Shown piece after piece: positions 27,099 to 36,275 of a stretch of 64,000 nt of DNA. The DNA lies in assembly GCA_913774845.1 (NCBI GenBank), contig CAJYJO010000002.1, positions 1 through 64,000 on the forward strand, given 5' to 3'. Numbering within the stretch: position 1 is the stretch's first letter; each line of letters starts with the position of its first letter. Both the position numbers and the translations under genes were made by a program. The notes under the pieces are model-generated. The model had not been told where the DNA came from, made no database searches, and saw only the letters and a list, made by a program, of their open reading frames with translations. The DNA is from an uncultured Microbacterium sp. GTDB taxonomy: Bacteria > Actinomycetota > Actinomycetes > Actinomycetales > Microbacteriaceae.

Positions 27099-27515
27099 AT
27101 GCCCGATTGGCTGATCGTCGTGGCCGGCGTCGCCGGGGGCCTCGTGCTGATCTGGGTGGTGCTGATCGCGGTGCTCTGGTGGCAGCAACGACGCGCGGGA
27201 AACGACGTCGATTGGCGCTCGGTGCTGCGGCTCGCGCCCGACGTCGTCCGCCTGGTGCGCCGCCTGGCGGCCGACCCGGCCGTGCCGAGGTCGACCCGGT
27301 GGTGGCTCGTCGGCCTGCTGGCGTACCTTCTGTCGCCGATCGACCTCGTGCCCGACTTCCTCCCCGTTATCGGTTACGCCGACGACGCGATCGTGGTCGC
27401 GATCGCCCTGCGCTTCGCCATCCGTCATGCCGGGATGCCGGCCATCGAGCGCCACTGGCCGGGAACCCTGGAGGGGTTGCGGAGCGTGCTGGCCCTGGTC
27501 GGCGCTCGGCGCTGA
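27099..27515 (+). CDS. YkvA family (DUF1232) membrane protein
   Basis: A 138-residue protein with an N-terminal transmembrane helix (residues 4-27) and a C-terminal YkvA/DUF1232 domain marked by LLAYLLSPIDLVPDFLPVIGYADDAIVV. Family function is unknown. The ATG is seven bases after the mobA stop, so it is probably in the moeA-mobA operon, although no molybdenum role is known for YkvA. Confidence 0.85.
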   Translation: MPDWLIVVAGVAGGLVLIWVVLIAVLWWQQRRAGNDVDWRSVLRLAPDVVRLVRRLAADPAVPRSTRWWLVGLLAYLLSPIDLVPDFLPVIGYADDAIVVAIALRFAIRHAGMPAIERHWPGTLEGLRSVLALVGARR

Positions 27516-27519
27516 CACG

Positions 27520-27678
27520 CTACTCGAACACCCCCGACAGGACGACCGTGCGCGTCTGCGGGTCGATGGCCACCGTCGCGCGGTAGGTGCCGGACGAGAA
27601 CAGATCATCGAAGGTCGGGCCGCCCTCGAAAGGGCCGCTCGGCAGCAGAGGGCTTTGCCCGGGCCTGCGGTCAATCTC
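27520..27678 (-). pseudogene. C-terminal gene remnant beside the toxin-antitoxin module
   Basis: On the minus strand, an open frame with no start codon runs from about 27678 to a TAG at 27522-27520. It encodes GPFEGGPTFDDLFSSGTYRA and then TVAIDPQTRTVVLSGVFE, which looks like the end of a real protein with alternating beta-strand hydrophobicity. Its 5' side is cut off by the vapC stop, in another frame. I do not recognise the parent family. Confidence 0.35.
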
Positions 27679-28066
27679 GATCGATCGGACACACCACGAA
27701 TTCTGGCGCGATCGCGGCGAAGCGGGAGTCGTTCGTCCACAGCTCGGTGCATCCGGCCCCTCGAGCCGCCGCGAGGTGAAGAGAGTCCGCCAGCTTCAGC
27801 CCGCGGTGGCGAGCGCGCAGCGACGATGCCCGGACGAAGTCGTCGGGCGAGATCGCGACGAGATCGAAGGCACTCGCCGCGGATTCTATGCGGGCGACGA
27901 GTGCCGCGTCGCCGCGGCGGAAGGGCATGACGAGGAGTTCGTGGATGACGAGCGGGCTGATGGCGAGCGGCGCATGCGCAGTAGACAGCGCAGTCCGGGC
28001 GTCGGCTCCGGTCGGCCCCTCATCTTCAAGGGCGTAGACGAGCAGGCAGGTATCGACATAGATCAC
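27671..28066 (-). CDS. PIN-domain toxin (VapC-type ribonuclease)
   Basis: A 131-residue PIN-domain protein with the four acidic active-site positions: Asp5 (YVDTC), Glu43 (IHELL), Asp94 (KLADSLHLAAA) and Asp113 (TNDSRF). Such toxins cleave tRNA or rRNA with Mg2+ and are neutralised by the cotranscribed antitoxin. The GTG start shares four bases with the antitoxin stop (GTGA), so the pair is translationally coupled. Confidence 0.88.
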   Translation of the reverse strand: MIYVDTCLLVYALEDEGPTGADARTALSTAHAPLAISPLVIHELLVMPFRRGDAALVARIESAASAFDLVAISPDDFVRASSLRARHRGLKLADSLHLAAARGAGCTELWTNDSRFAAIAPEFVVCPIDRD

Positions 28067-28314
28067 TCGCCGTCCTCGCGCAGCTCCCGTAGCTCGGCCT
28101 CGATCTCGTAGGCGGGGCGGACAGTCCCGGCATCGAGCGGGTTCTCTTCGAGCCATCGGCCGAATGCGTTGAGCGGAGGGTTCGGCGCGTCTTGGATGGG
28201 CACGATGCGGGCGACGGGAACCCCGCGGCGGGCGATCGTCACTTCGACACCGGATTCGACGTCGGCGATGAGCTTCGACAGGTTGTTCCGCGCCTCCAAG
28301 ACGTTGTACATCAT
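28063..28314 (-). CDS. Phd/YefM family antitoxin
   Basis: An 83-residue antitoxin. Residues 1-45 (MMYNVLEARNNLSKLIADVES, then VTIARRGVPVARIVP) are the Phd/YefM DNA-binding fold; the rest is a Glu/Arg-rich tail expected to wrap the toxin. TAGAAT at 28326-28321 sits 6 nt before the ATG. Two direct copies of CTAGCCAGG (28324-28332, 28336-28344) overlap that promoter and are a plausible autoregulatory operator. Confidence 0.88.
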   Translation of the reverse strand: MMYNVLEARNNLSKLIADVESGVEVTIARRGVPVARIVPIQDAPNPPLNAFGRWLEENPLDAGTVRPAYEIEAELRELREDGE

Positions 28315-28351
28315 GGCGCCATTCTAGCCAGGTACCTAGCCAGGAGGAAGG

Positions 28352-29533
28352 TCAGTCCCCCACGTACTCCCCGCGCGGGCGCAGCCGCATCGGCGGTTCG
28401 GCGTACTCCGCGGCGATGTGTGCGATCCACCCGGCGACGCGGCCGAGCACGAACACGGTGCTCGCGGCGTCCTCGGGCAGCCGGGCAGCCGACACCAGCC
28501 CCGCGAGCGCGAGATCGACGTTCGGACGCAGCCCCGTGCGATCGGCGACGACCGTGGACAGTCGGTGCACGGCATCCATCGTCCGTTCCCCGTCGGGCAG
28601 GGCGGCGAGAAGGGGGAACAGCGCGTCGGCGCGGTCGTCGATCCCGACGTAGAGCGGGTGACCGAAGCCCGGGATGCCGTTGCCCTCCTGCAGCGACTCG
28701 GTGAGCGCCCGTTCGGGCTCCTGTCCGCGGCGCACCCGCGTGAGCAAGCGGGCGGTGCGGGTCGCGGCCGAGATGTGCAGGGGGGAGTCGGCCGCCCCGA
28801 GCGCGGCGCTCACCGCGGCGTAGCCGTCGGCGCGTGCGGAGGCGGCCACGCGCGCGGCGAAGGTCGAGACCGCCAGGTCGTGGTCCATGAGCAGGACGAG
28901 GGCGGCGTTGACGGCACGGACGGTCGCGACGTCGGCGGGTCCTCCCCACGCGCCGACGAGGGAGCGGGCGAGATCGGCGTCGGCGTGGCCGCCGAGCGCG
29001 ACGGGGAGGCCCGTGAGCAGCGTCCAACCGATCCGGTGCACGCTCGCCGTCGAGGCCTCGTAACGGATCGGATCGTCGGCGGCGAAGCCGGTCACCGCCG
29101 CACGCAGCCGGTCCATCGCTCCGGCGCTCAGGGGGAGCGCCTCGACCATCGCCCGCGCGCTGCCGATGGCGGGCGCGGGGGCATCGACGCGCTCCGCGTC
29201 CCACAGCCACGCCACGATGTCGGCGAACGGGCGGTCGATCAGGTCGCGGGCCCGGCGGCCCCGGTAGAGCAGCTCGTCGTCCTCGATGTCGGCGATGTCG
29301 GTGCGCACGACCCCGAGGGGCATGCCGGTCGTCGGGTGCGACGGCGTGCGAACGGCGACGCGACGGCGCCCGGCCGCGAACGCCTCGACCTCGAGAGCAT
29401 CGAACGTCGAGCCGCGGGCGTCCCGCTCGCGCCGGAGGAGCCCGCGCGAGACGTAGGCGTAGACGGTCTCGGCTTTGACGCCGAGGCGCGCGGCCACCTG
29501 GGCGGCGGAGAGACGGGGAAGGGACGCGCTCAT
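28352..29533 (-). CDS. Citrate synthase-family protein with N-terminal helix-turn-helix
   Basis: A 393-residue protein. Residues 5-55 form an excisionase/MerR-like DNA-binding domain (LSAAQVAARLGVKAETVYAY, then VSRGLLRRERDARGSTFD). The rest is a citrate synthase fold with both histidine motifs (SPLHISA and GIPGFGHPLY), but the second-domain sequence is diverged (MDHDLAVSTFAARVAA), so catalysis is uncertain. It is divergent from a second citrate synthase; a palindrome between them suggests that this protein may regulate the pair. ATG 29533 begins the HTH; a longer frame to 29647 overlaps the neighbour. Confidence 0.82.
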   Translation of the reverse strand: MSASLPRLSAAQVAARLGVKAETVYAYVSRGLLRRERDARGSTFDALEVEAFAAGRRRVAVRTPSHPTTGMPLGVVRTDIADIEDDELLYRGRRARDLIDRPFADIVAWLWDAERVDAPAPAIGSARAMVEALPLSAGAMDRLRAAVTGFAADDPIRYEASTASVHRIGWTLLTGLPVALGGHADADLARSLVGAWGGPADVATVRAVNAALVLLMDHDLAVSTFAARVAASARADGYAAVSAALGAADSPLHISAATRTARLLTRVRRGQEPERALTESLQEGNGIPGFGHPLYVGIDDRADALFPLLAALPDGERTMDAVHRLSTVVADRTGLRPNVDLALAGLVSAARLPEDAASTVFVLGRVAGWIAHIAAEYAEPPMRLRPRGEYVGD

Positions 29534-29534
29534 C

Positions 29535-29547
29535 TTGATCCGATCAA
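29535..29547. promoter_or_regulatory. Palindromic operator between the divergent citrate synthase genes
   Basis: TTGATC-C-GATCAA is a perfect 13-bp inverted repeat two bases from the HTH-citrate synthase start codon; CAACGTTG overlaps it at 29545-29552. The whole gap is only 52 bp, so one bound regulator could control both genes. Confidence 0.55.
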
Positions 29548-29585
29548 CGTTGACGCTCGAATCGTCATGTTCGCACACTGAGCGC

Positions 29586-30668
29586 ATGAGCGACCTGATC
29601 GATGTACCGCGCGGCCTGAACGGCGTCGTCGCGGCCGAGACGACCATCAGCGACGTCGACGGCGAAGCCGGCGTCTACCACTACCGCGGCTTCTCGGCGG
29701 TGGAGCTCGCGCGCTCGCGGTCGTTCGAGGACGTCTGGCATCTGCTGGTGGTGGGGGAGCTCCCGGATGCCACGACCCGGGCCGCCTTCGCCGCTCGTGT
29801 TCGCGCAGCCCAGGGCGAACCGGCATGGTGCGAGCTGATCGCCGCGGTGGCGGCGCGCACCGGCCAGCCGCTCGCGGTGCTCCGCGCGGTGTGGACGCTC
29901 GCGGCATCCGCCCGTTCCTCCGCCCCGCTGTACGACCTCGAGCCCGACGCGCGGCTCGACGAGGCGATCGCCTTCGCCGCCATCGCCCCGTTCGCTCTCG
30001 CTCCGGGGGCCTCGAGCGGACGCGGCATCGTGGTCGACTATCTCGAGCGTGTGACCGGGGCATTCCCCGGCGACGCCCACGTGCGGGCGCTGTCGGCCTA
30101 TCTCGTGGCGGCGATGGACCACGGCTTCAACGCCTCGACCTTCACGGCCCGGGTCATCGCGTCGACGGGGGCCGACATGGCATCCTGTCTCACCGGTGCG
30201 CTCGGAGCGCTGACCGGTCCCCTTCACGGCGGAGCGCCCGCTCGCGCTCTCGACGGCCTCGATCGCGCGGGCGACGATCCCGCCTCCTGGATCGCGGCGG
30301 AGCTTGCCGCCGGACGCCGCCTCATGGGCTTCGGACACGCGGTGTACCGCACGGCCGACCCCCGCTCCGAACTGCTGCGCGAGGTCGCTCGCAGCCTTGG
30401 AGGTGCCCGCGTGACCCAGGCGCTGGCGTTCCAGGAGGAGGCCGAGCGTCAGCTGGCGGAGCGCCGACCCGAGCGGCCGCTGCACGCCAACGTCGAGTTC
30501 TACGCCGCCGTGGTGATGGAGCAGTGCGGCATCCCGCGGGCGATGTTCACCCCCACCTTCGCCCTCGCCCGCACGATCGGTTGGACCGCGCACGTGCTGG
30601 AGCAGGCCCGCGACCCGAAGATCATCCGGCCGTCAGCGCGGTACGTGGGGCCGGCCTACCGGGGGTGA
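29586..30668 (+). CDS. Citrate synthase / 2-methylcitrate synthase
   Basis: A 360-residue citrate synthase-family enzyme condensing acetyl- or propionyl-CoA with oxaloacetate. Active-site motifs are intact: MDHGFNASTFTARV, GPLHGGAP (first His) and MGFGHAVYRTADPRS (second His). It is shorter than the about 430-residue gltA type and closer to methylcitrate-type enzymes, but prpB and prpD are not nearby, so specificity is open. The ATG has CACACT 6 nt upstream. A 13-bp stem terminator follows. Confidence 0.88.
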   Translation: MSDLIDVPRGLNGVVAAETTISDVDGEAGVYHYRGFSAVELARSRSFEDVWHLLVVGELPDATTRAAFAARVRAAQGEPAWCELIAAVAARTGQPLAVLRAVWTLAASARSSAPLYDLEPDARLDEAIAFAAIAPFALAPGASSGRGIVVDYLERVTGAFPGDAHVRALSAYLVAAMDHGFNASTFTARVIASTGADMASCLTGALGALTGPLHGGAPARALDGLDRAGDDPASWIAAELAAGRRLMGFGHAVYRTADPRSELLREVARSLGGARVTQALAFQEEAERQLAERRPERPLHANVEFYAAVVMEQCGIPRAMFTPTFALARTIGWTAHVLEQARDPKIIRPSARYVGPAYRG

Positions 30669-30684
30669 GGCAACTGCCGACGGA

Positions 30685-30719
30685 GACGGGCGAGAGCTCG
30701 ACCGCGGCTCTCGCCCGTC
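30685..30719. terminator. Hairpin between citrate synthase and convergent secreted-protein gene
   Basis: Perfect 13-bp stem GACGGGCGAGAGC / GCTCTCGCCCGTC with a 9-nt loop. There is no strong T-run, but the convergent location fits a shared terminator. Confidence 0.6.
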
Positions 30720-30726
30720 GTCCGCG

Positions 30727-31146
30727 TCAGTCTTCGCTGACGGAGCCCTCCGAGGGGCTGATGACGAACTCGCCGATCACCGTGATTCCGTCCTGGGCAT
30801 ACACGGCAACGGTCCGCTGCGGGTTCGCCGATCGAGATGCGGCGAGCGCCTCGTGCGGGTTCGCCGCCATATCGGCATCCAAGTCCTGCTTCAGCGCGTA
30901 GCCCTCGACCCCATTGCTTGCCAGGACGCGGATGAGTTCGGGCTCGTTCGCGGGGTCGGACACGGCCGCGGCGGATCCGTAGGTCTGCCCCGCCGCATTC
31001 AGGGGGAACTCCACGCTTGCGGGCGGCGTCACGACGTCGATCGCACCTGCGGCAACCGACGTTCCGGCGATGGATCCCACAGCGATTCCCGCGACGACGG
31101 CGGAAAGAGCGCCTGCCCCGAGGATGATCGTTCTCGTTTTCTTCAT
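30727..31146 (-). CDS. Secreted protein of unknown function
   Basis: A 139-residue protein with a Sec signal peptide (MKKTRTIILGAGALSAVVAG, cleavage probably near residue 30-34). The mature part has TPPASVEFPLNAAGQTYGSA, ELIRVLASNGVEGYALKQDL and RTVAVYAQDGITVIGEFVIS. I have a weak memory of similar secreted actinobacterial proteins with a '(E/D)LIRV.A.NG..GY' motif but cannot name a family. It follows the other secreted protein by 8 bp, so they form an operon. The region is visibly less GC-rich than its surroundings. Confidence 0.7.
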   Translation of the reverse strand: MKKTRTIILGAGALSAVVAGIAVGSIAGTSVAAGAIDVVTPPASVEFPLNAAGQTYGSAAAVSDPANEPELIRVLASNGVEGYALKQDLDADMAANPHEALAASRSANPQRTVAVYAQDGITVIGEFVISPSEGSVSED

Positions 31147-31154
31147 GACTGCCC

Positions 31155-31607
31155 CTACCCGATGGTCTGGTTGGTGGTGCGAGGAGCGGTCACGGTGGTG
31201 TAGCGCCCATTGGTCCAGTACTGCACGGCACCCTGCGAGTAGTACGAGCCCTTACCGCTGAAGGATGTCGTGCCGCCCCACCGGGCGCCGACATTGAGCG
31301 GCTGATTGCTGTACGACCAGGCGCTCTGGTTCACGAGCGCACCCGAGCTGTTAAACGCGCGCCCCATCCCGCCGACCTCGCCCGCGGCGCGGGTGGAGCT
31401 CGTCGGGCCGGCCTCGGACCGCGCCGTACCTGACTGACTGTTCGTCGTCACGATCGAGCGGTGCTCGATATTCGGACCGGCTTGGAAGGGCGAGGAGGCG
31501 GTGCCGGCAAACGCCGGCAGCGCGCCGGCCGTGAAAAGAGCGCCGGCAAGAGTTGCCGCCGCGCCGGCTTTCATCAACCGCTCGGAGATCTTCCTCGATC
31601 TCTTCAT
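31155..31607 (-). CDS. Secreted Ser/Gly/Thr-rich protein of unknown function
   Basis: A 150-residue protein with a clear signal peptide (basic MKRSRKISERLMK, hydrophobic core, probable cleavage after ALPAFA near residue 34). The mature protein is rich in Ser, Thr, Gly, Asn and aromatic residues (AWSYSNQPLNVGARWGG, GSYYSQGAVQYWTNGRY) with no cysteine. Its size and composition recall small secreted bacteriocins such as the lactococcin 972 group, but I see no convincing motif match. ATG 31607 has GGGATG upstream; an in-frame ATG at 31616 is an alternative. Confidence 0.65.
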   Translation of the reverse strand: MKRSRKISERLMKAGAAATLAGALFTAGALPAFAGTASSPFQAGPNIEHRSIVTTNSQSGTARSEAGPTSSTRAAGEVGGMGRAFNSSGALVNQSAWSYSNQPLNVGARWGGTTSFSGKGSYYSQGAVQYWTNGRYTTVTAPRTTNQTIG

Positions 31608-31698
31608 ATCGTTCATCCCATCCGGGGGGCATATGCGGAACGAACCGAGGTCTCGGCCCGTTGTGAGACTCGCGCCTCGCCGCCAGTCTCCGAATAAG

Positions 31699-31841
31699 CA
31701 TGTGCACATGTCAAGGATGAAACATTGCGGCGTGGGTTTCTCCCGACTCGGCGGATCGGGTCGGCCTGTGTCGCCACGTCGAGAAGGCGGGTTTTATGAC
31801 TTCAAGCAAGAACTCATAAAAAAAGGGCGGGCAGTTATGAG
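31699..31841. promoter_or_regulatory. AT-richer upstream region with two inverted repeats
   Basis: Upstream of the secreted-protein pair there is a 12-bp palindrome CATGTGCACATG (31699-31710) and a 7-bp inverted repeat CTCATAA/TTATGAG (31813-31819, 31835-31841) around an A-run. Such AT-rich sequence is rare in this window. Probable promoter and operator region; no regulator is encoded next to it. Confidence 0.45.
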
Positions 31842-31899
31842 ATTCCGCTCGGAGCACGGTCCCGTCCAAAGGTCCGCGCAACGAGGTTCGAAGCCCCGC

Positions 31900-32271
31900 T
31901 CAGCCCAACAGCTCCAGCCCGCTGAAGAACCCGATCGAGATCGACAGCAGTCCCGCGGCCACGCCGGCGATGAATCCCGCCGCGGCGAGCTCGCGGGCCA
32001 TGCGGGCGTTCAGACTCAGGATGCCGCACACGAACGACACCAGAGCCAGCACCCACATGCCGATCTGGATGTACGGCAGCCGGTCGAGCTCGGAGATGGC
32101 ACTCGCCGTCGCGACGAACAGGTACCACGCGATGACGATCACGCCGGTGACGATCGCGATGATCGAGACCGCGCGCAGGTCGCCCTTCGGCGTGGGAGGC
32201 GCCGGCGGTTCCTCGCGCGGCGGCACGTCGATCGCCGGTTCCAGCGAATCGGGGAGATCGTCGTCAGCCAT
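31900..32271 (-). CDS. Small integral membrane protein
   Basis: A 123-residue protein with an acidic/proline-rich N-terminus (about 30 residues) and three transmembrane helices (around residues 35-56, 64-84, 92-120). GGGAGGATCGGGGC precedes ATG 32271; the frame continues upstream but overlaps the divergent DUF429 gene. No family recognised. Confidence 0.7.
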   Translation of the reverse strand: MADDDLPDSLEPAIDVPPREEPPAPPTPKGDLRAVSIIAIVTGVIVIAWYLFVATASAISELDRLPYIQIGMWVLALVSFVCGILSLNARMARELAAAGFIAGVAAGLLSISIGFFSGLELLG

Positions 32272-32362
32272 GCCCCGATCCTCCCAGGTCGGCGGGGAGA
32301 TCGGCAGGGAGTTGCCCCGGAGCCGCGACCGCGTCCCCGCGCTGCGGCCTAGGCTCCTTCCG

Positions 32363-33124
32363 ATGAGAACCATCGGAGTCGACCTCGCCGCCGGCGCGCC
32401 CGGCACGGCGCTCGCCGAGATCGTCTGGGCCGACGGCGGGGCACGCCTGACGCGGCTCGACGTGGGTGTGCAGGATGCCGACATCGTGGCATCCGTCACC
32501 TCCGGCGACGCGTGGCTCGGGGTCGACTGTCCGCTCGGCTGGCCCGACGCGTTCGTCGATTTCGTGGGGGCTCACCATGCGGAGCGCGAGCCCGCGCTCG
32601 GACCCGTCGAGGGGCATGCCGACTGGCGGCGGTCGCTCGTCTACCGCGTCACCGACCACGTCGTGAAGGAGCGGATCGGGCGCTGGCCGCTGAGCGTGTC
32701 GACCGACCGCCTCGGGGTGACGGCGTTGCGCGGTGCGGGCCTGCTCCGACGTCTCGTCGCCGCGGGGTTCCCCCTCGACCGCGCCGCGACGGAACGGCTG
32801 TTCGAGGTGTATCCCGGCGGCTCATTGCGGCTCTGGGGATTCGACACCACGGGGTATCGCGTGGATGCCACCCGCCGGGCGCTCCTGCTAGACGAGCTCT
32901 GCTCACGGGTGCCGTGGCTCGACCTCGGCGACTTCTCCGCCCGCGCCATCGCGAAGGCCGACGCCTTCGACGCGGTGATCGCGGCGCTGTCGACGCGGGC
33001 CGGGGCGCTCGGGCGGTTCGAGCGGCCCGGTGCCGACGCGATCGAGGTCGCGCGCCGGGAGGGATGGGTCGTCCTCCCGGAGGGGACGGTGGAGGGCCTC
33101 GCGGTGGAGGCCGCGGCGCTTTAG
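32363..33124 (+). CDS. DUF429 domain protein
   Basis: A 253-residue protein of the DUF429 family, predicted to have an RNase H-like/actin-like fold with an N-terminal acidic motif (IGVDLAAG, residues 4-11) and a second acidic strand (WLGVDCPLGWP). C-terminal KADAFDAVIAALSTRA is also typical. Biochemical function unknown. TAGGCT at 32350-32355 lies 7 nt before the ATG. The stop overlaps the convergent 57-residue gene by a few bases. Confidence 0.82.
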   Translation: MRTIGVDLAAGAPGTALAEIVWADGGARLTRLDVGVQDADIVASVTSGDAWLGVDCPLGWPDAFVDFVGAHHAEREPALGPVEGHADWRRSLVYRVTDHVVKERIGRWPLSVSTDRLGVTALRGAGLLRRLVAAGFPLDRAATERLFEVYPGGSLRLWGFDTTGYRVDATRRALLLDELCSRVPWLDLGDFSARAIAKADAFDAVIAALSTRAGALGRFERPGADAIEVARREGWVVLPEGTVEGLAVEAAAL

Positions 33125-33294
33125 GCCCGGATCGAGATCTCGCGGGTGTCGAAGAGCCCGCGTCGCGCGCGCACCATCGTGAACCCCTCGCGACGCAACT
33201 CTGCCGCGGCATCCGCGGTCAGTCGGCGGCGGGGGACCTTCCGCCAGCCGCCGTCGAGTCGGTAGGCGTGGGTCACAGTGCGTTCGCTGGCCAT
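33121..33294 (-). CDS. Small basic hypothetical protein
   Basis: A 57-residue, Arg-rich protein (TVTHAYRLDGGWRKVPRRRL, DAAAELRREGFTMVRARRGL). CGGAGGAAC lies nine bases before ATG 33294. No family is recognised; it is probably real because its codon bias and ribosome-binding site are good and the convergent overlap is only 4 bp. Confidence 0.55.
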   Translation of the reverse strand: MASERTVTHAYRLDGGWRKVPRRRLTADAAAELRREGFTMVRARRGLFDTREISIRA

Positions 33295-33772
33295 ACTGAT
33301 GCTGTTCCTCCGGTGACGCGGGCGAGTCGAGGGGGATCCGGGGGTGGTGACCTGCGAAGCGGCCCCTGCCCGGGTGCCGCTTCGCACGAGCAGGATATTG
33401 CTGATTCGCCGCGCGCGCGACCTCCGCGGTTCTCGCGCCTCGCGACACACCCGCGGGCTCGAGGTGCAGGGCCCGGCTGGCCGCTTACCGCAGGCATGAC
33501 ATAGCGTAGATGGGCGGTTCGGGCAGTCGGCGGTTCCGTGGACGGCTTGCCTGCTTTCGAGCGGCGCCGCCTCGCCCCCGGATCGCAGCCGACGGCGACC
33601 TCCGCAAGGGGAGGTCGCCGTCGGTCTTCTCGGCGGATCGGCGCGCGCGGGATGTCGCGCGGGTCAGGCCGGGCGCATCTTCAGCGATTCGCGCGTTCTC
33701 AGCCCGAATCAGTGGATGCCGACGGAGCTTGTGCGGATCGCTGAGGTTGTGCGGCGGCGCGAGCCGGCGCGC
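33295..33772. other. Gene-poor interval with two hairpins
   Basis: Nearly 480 bp without a convincing protein gene. It holds an 11-bp stem (TGCGAAGCGGC / GCCGCTTCGCA at 33353-33363 and 33376-33386) and a strong terminator-like hairpin at 33589-33630. A -10-like TAGCGT lies near 33502. The interval could encode a small RNA; otherwise I see nothing in it. Confidence 0.4.
33589..33630 (+). terminator. Strong intrinsic terminator without an obvious upstream plus-strand gene
   Basis: Perfect 15-bp stem CCGACGGCGACCTCC (33589-33603) with its complement at 33610-33624, a 6-nt loop, and the tail TCTTCT on the plus strand. On the minus strand the tail is not T-rich. The nearest plus-strand gene ends at 33124. 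Confidence 0.7.
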
Positions 33773-35562
<1,790 letters not shown>

Positions 35563-35679
35563 CTACGCGGCGCGGCTGCGGGGCGGCCTCGCGAGTGAAC
35601 AGTGAGGAAGCGGCGCGCGCCCGTTCGTGAACCGTGAGGGCCGCCGCCGTCTCGTGTCCGGGAGCGTAGACCGGATGCC

Positions 35680-36156
35680 ATGACCCTCACGGCCCTCCTC
35701 CCCACCCTCCGCTCCAGCATCCCGGCGCCTTTCGACGCGACGGCCTGGCCGGCCGGTTCCGCGCCCACCGTCGACGACGTCACCGTGCGGGCGATGTCGG
35801 TCGGCCGCTTCGCCGAGATCTGCGGCACGCCCTGCGTCTGCACGGGTCCGGCGGTGATCCCGGCGTCGGGTGGGGTGGCATCCACGACCCTGTCGACCAC
35901 CGTGGTGGTGGCCACGGTGACGGATGCCGGCCCCGACACGCTGCGCCTCGACGCCTGCGTCGCGGGGCTCGCGGCCGTGTGGCGGGAGGCGCGGCTCATC
36001 GGCCGGGTGTCCCACGCCTACGACGAACCCTTCGCGGTCGTCGACGCGCACGGCGAGGAACCGTGCGGCACGGTCGTGCTGCCCGGGGACGTGCGCGTCG
36101 GCGATCGCATCGCGTTCCCCTGCCCCGGATGCCGCACCGTCGGCGAGGTCCGCTGA
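35680..36156 (+). CDS. Hypothetical protein with cysteine motifs
   Basis: A 158-residue protein I cannot assign. The middle is Thr/Val-rich and beta-strand-like (TTLSTTVVVATVTDAG). Two cysteine clusters stand out: EICGTPCVCTG near residue 47 and FPCPGC near residue 149, which could bind a metal or form disulfides. It lacks a signal peptide. It is divergent from sufS with a 126-bp gap; the link to Fe-S assembly is positional only. TAGACC is 7 nt before the ATG. Confidence 0.6.
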   Translation: MTLTALLPTLRSSIPAPFDATAWPAGSAPTVDDVTVRAMSVGRFAEICGTPCVCTGPAVIPASGGVASTTLSTTVVVATVTDAGPDTLRLDACVAGLAAVWREARLIGRVSHAYDEPFAVVDAHGEEPCGTVVLPGDVRVGDRIAFPCPGCRTVGEVR

Positions 36157-36275
36157 TGCTGCTGCACTCGATCGTCTACGCCTGCCGTTGCGCCCGGGTG
36201 CAGGCGGAGTTCGAGGCGTTGGAGGCTGAGGGCTTGGAGGCCGAGGGCGCGGGGGCGGGGTCGCCGAACTCCTGA
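36156..36275 (+). CDS. Possible 39-residue ORF coupled to the preceding gene
   Basis: ATG overlaps the previous stop by one base (TGATG). It encodes MLLHSIVYACRCARVQAEFE and then a Glu/Ala/Gly repeat ending GAGSPNS. The end falls inside an inverted repeat, so the coding potential is doubtful. Confidence 0.25.
   Translation: MLLHSIVYACRCARVQAEFEALEAEGLEAEGAGAGSPNS

Noticed and set aside
31155-31607. Lactococcin 972-type bacteriocin
   Set aside because: Size, signal peptide and composition are suggestive, but the expected motif and the usual membrane/ATPase partner genes are missing. Kept as unknown secreted protein.
33500-33630. tRNA or RNase P RNA in the gene-poor interval
   Set aside because: No cloverleaf or conserved P-RNA sequence is visible; only the terminator-like hairpin is supported.
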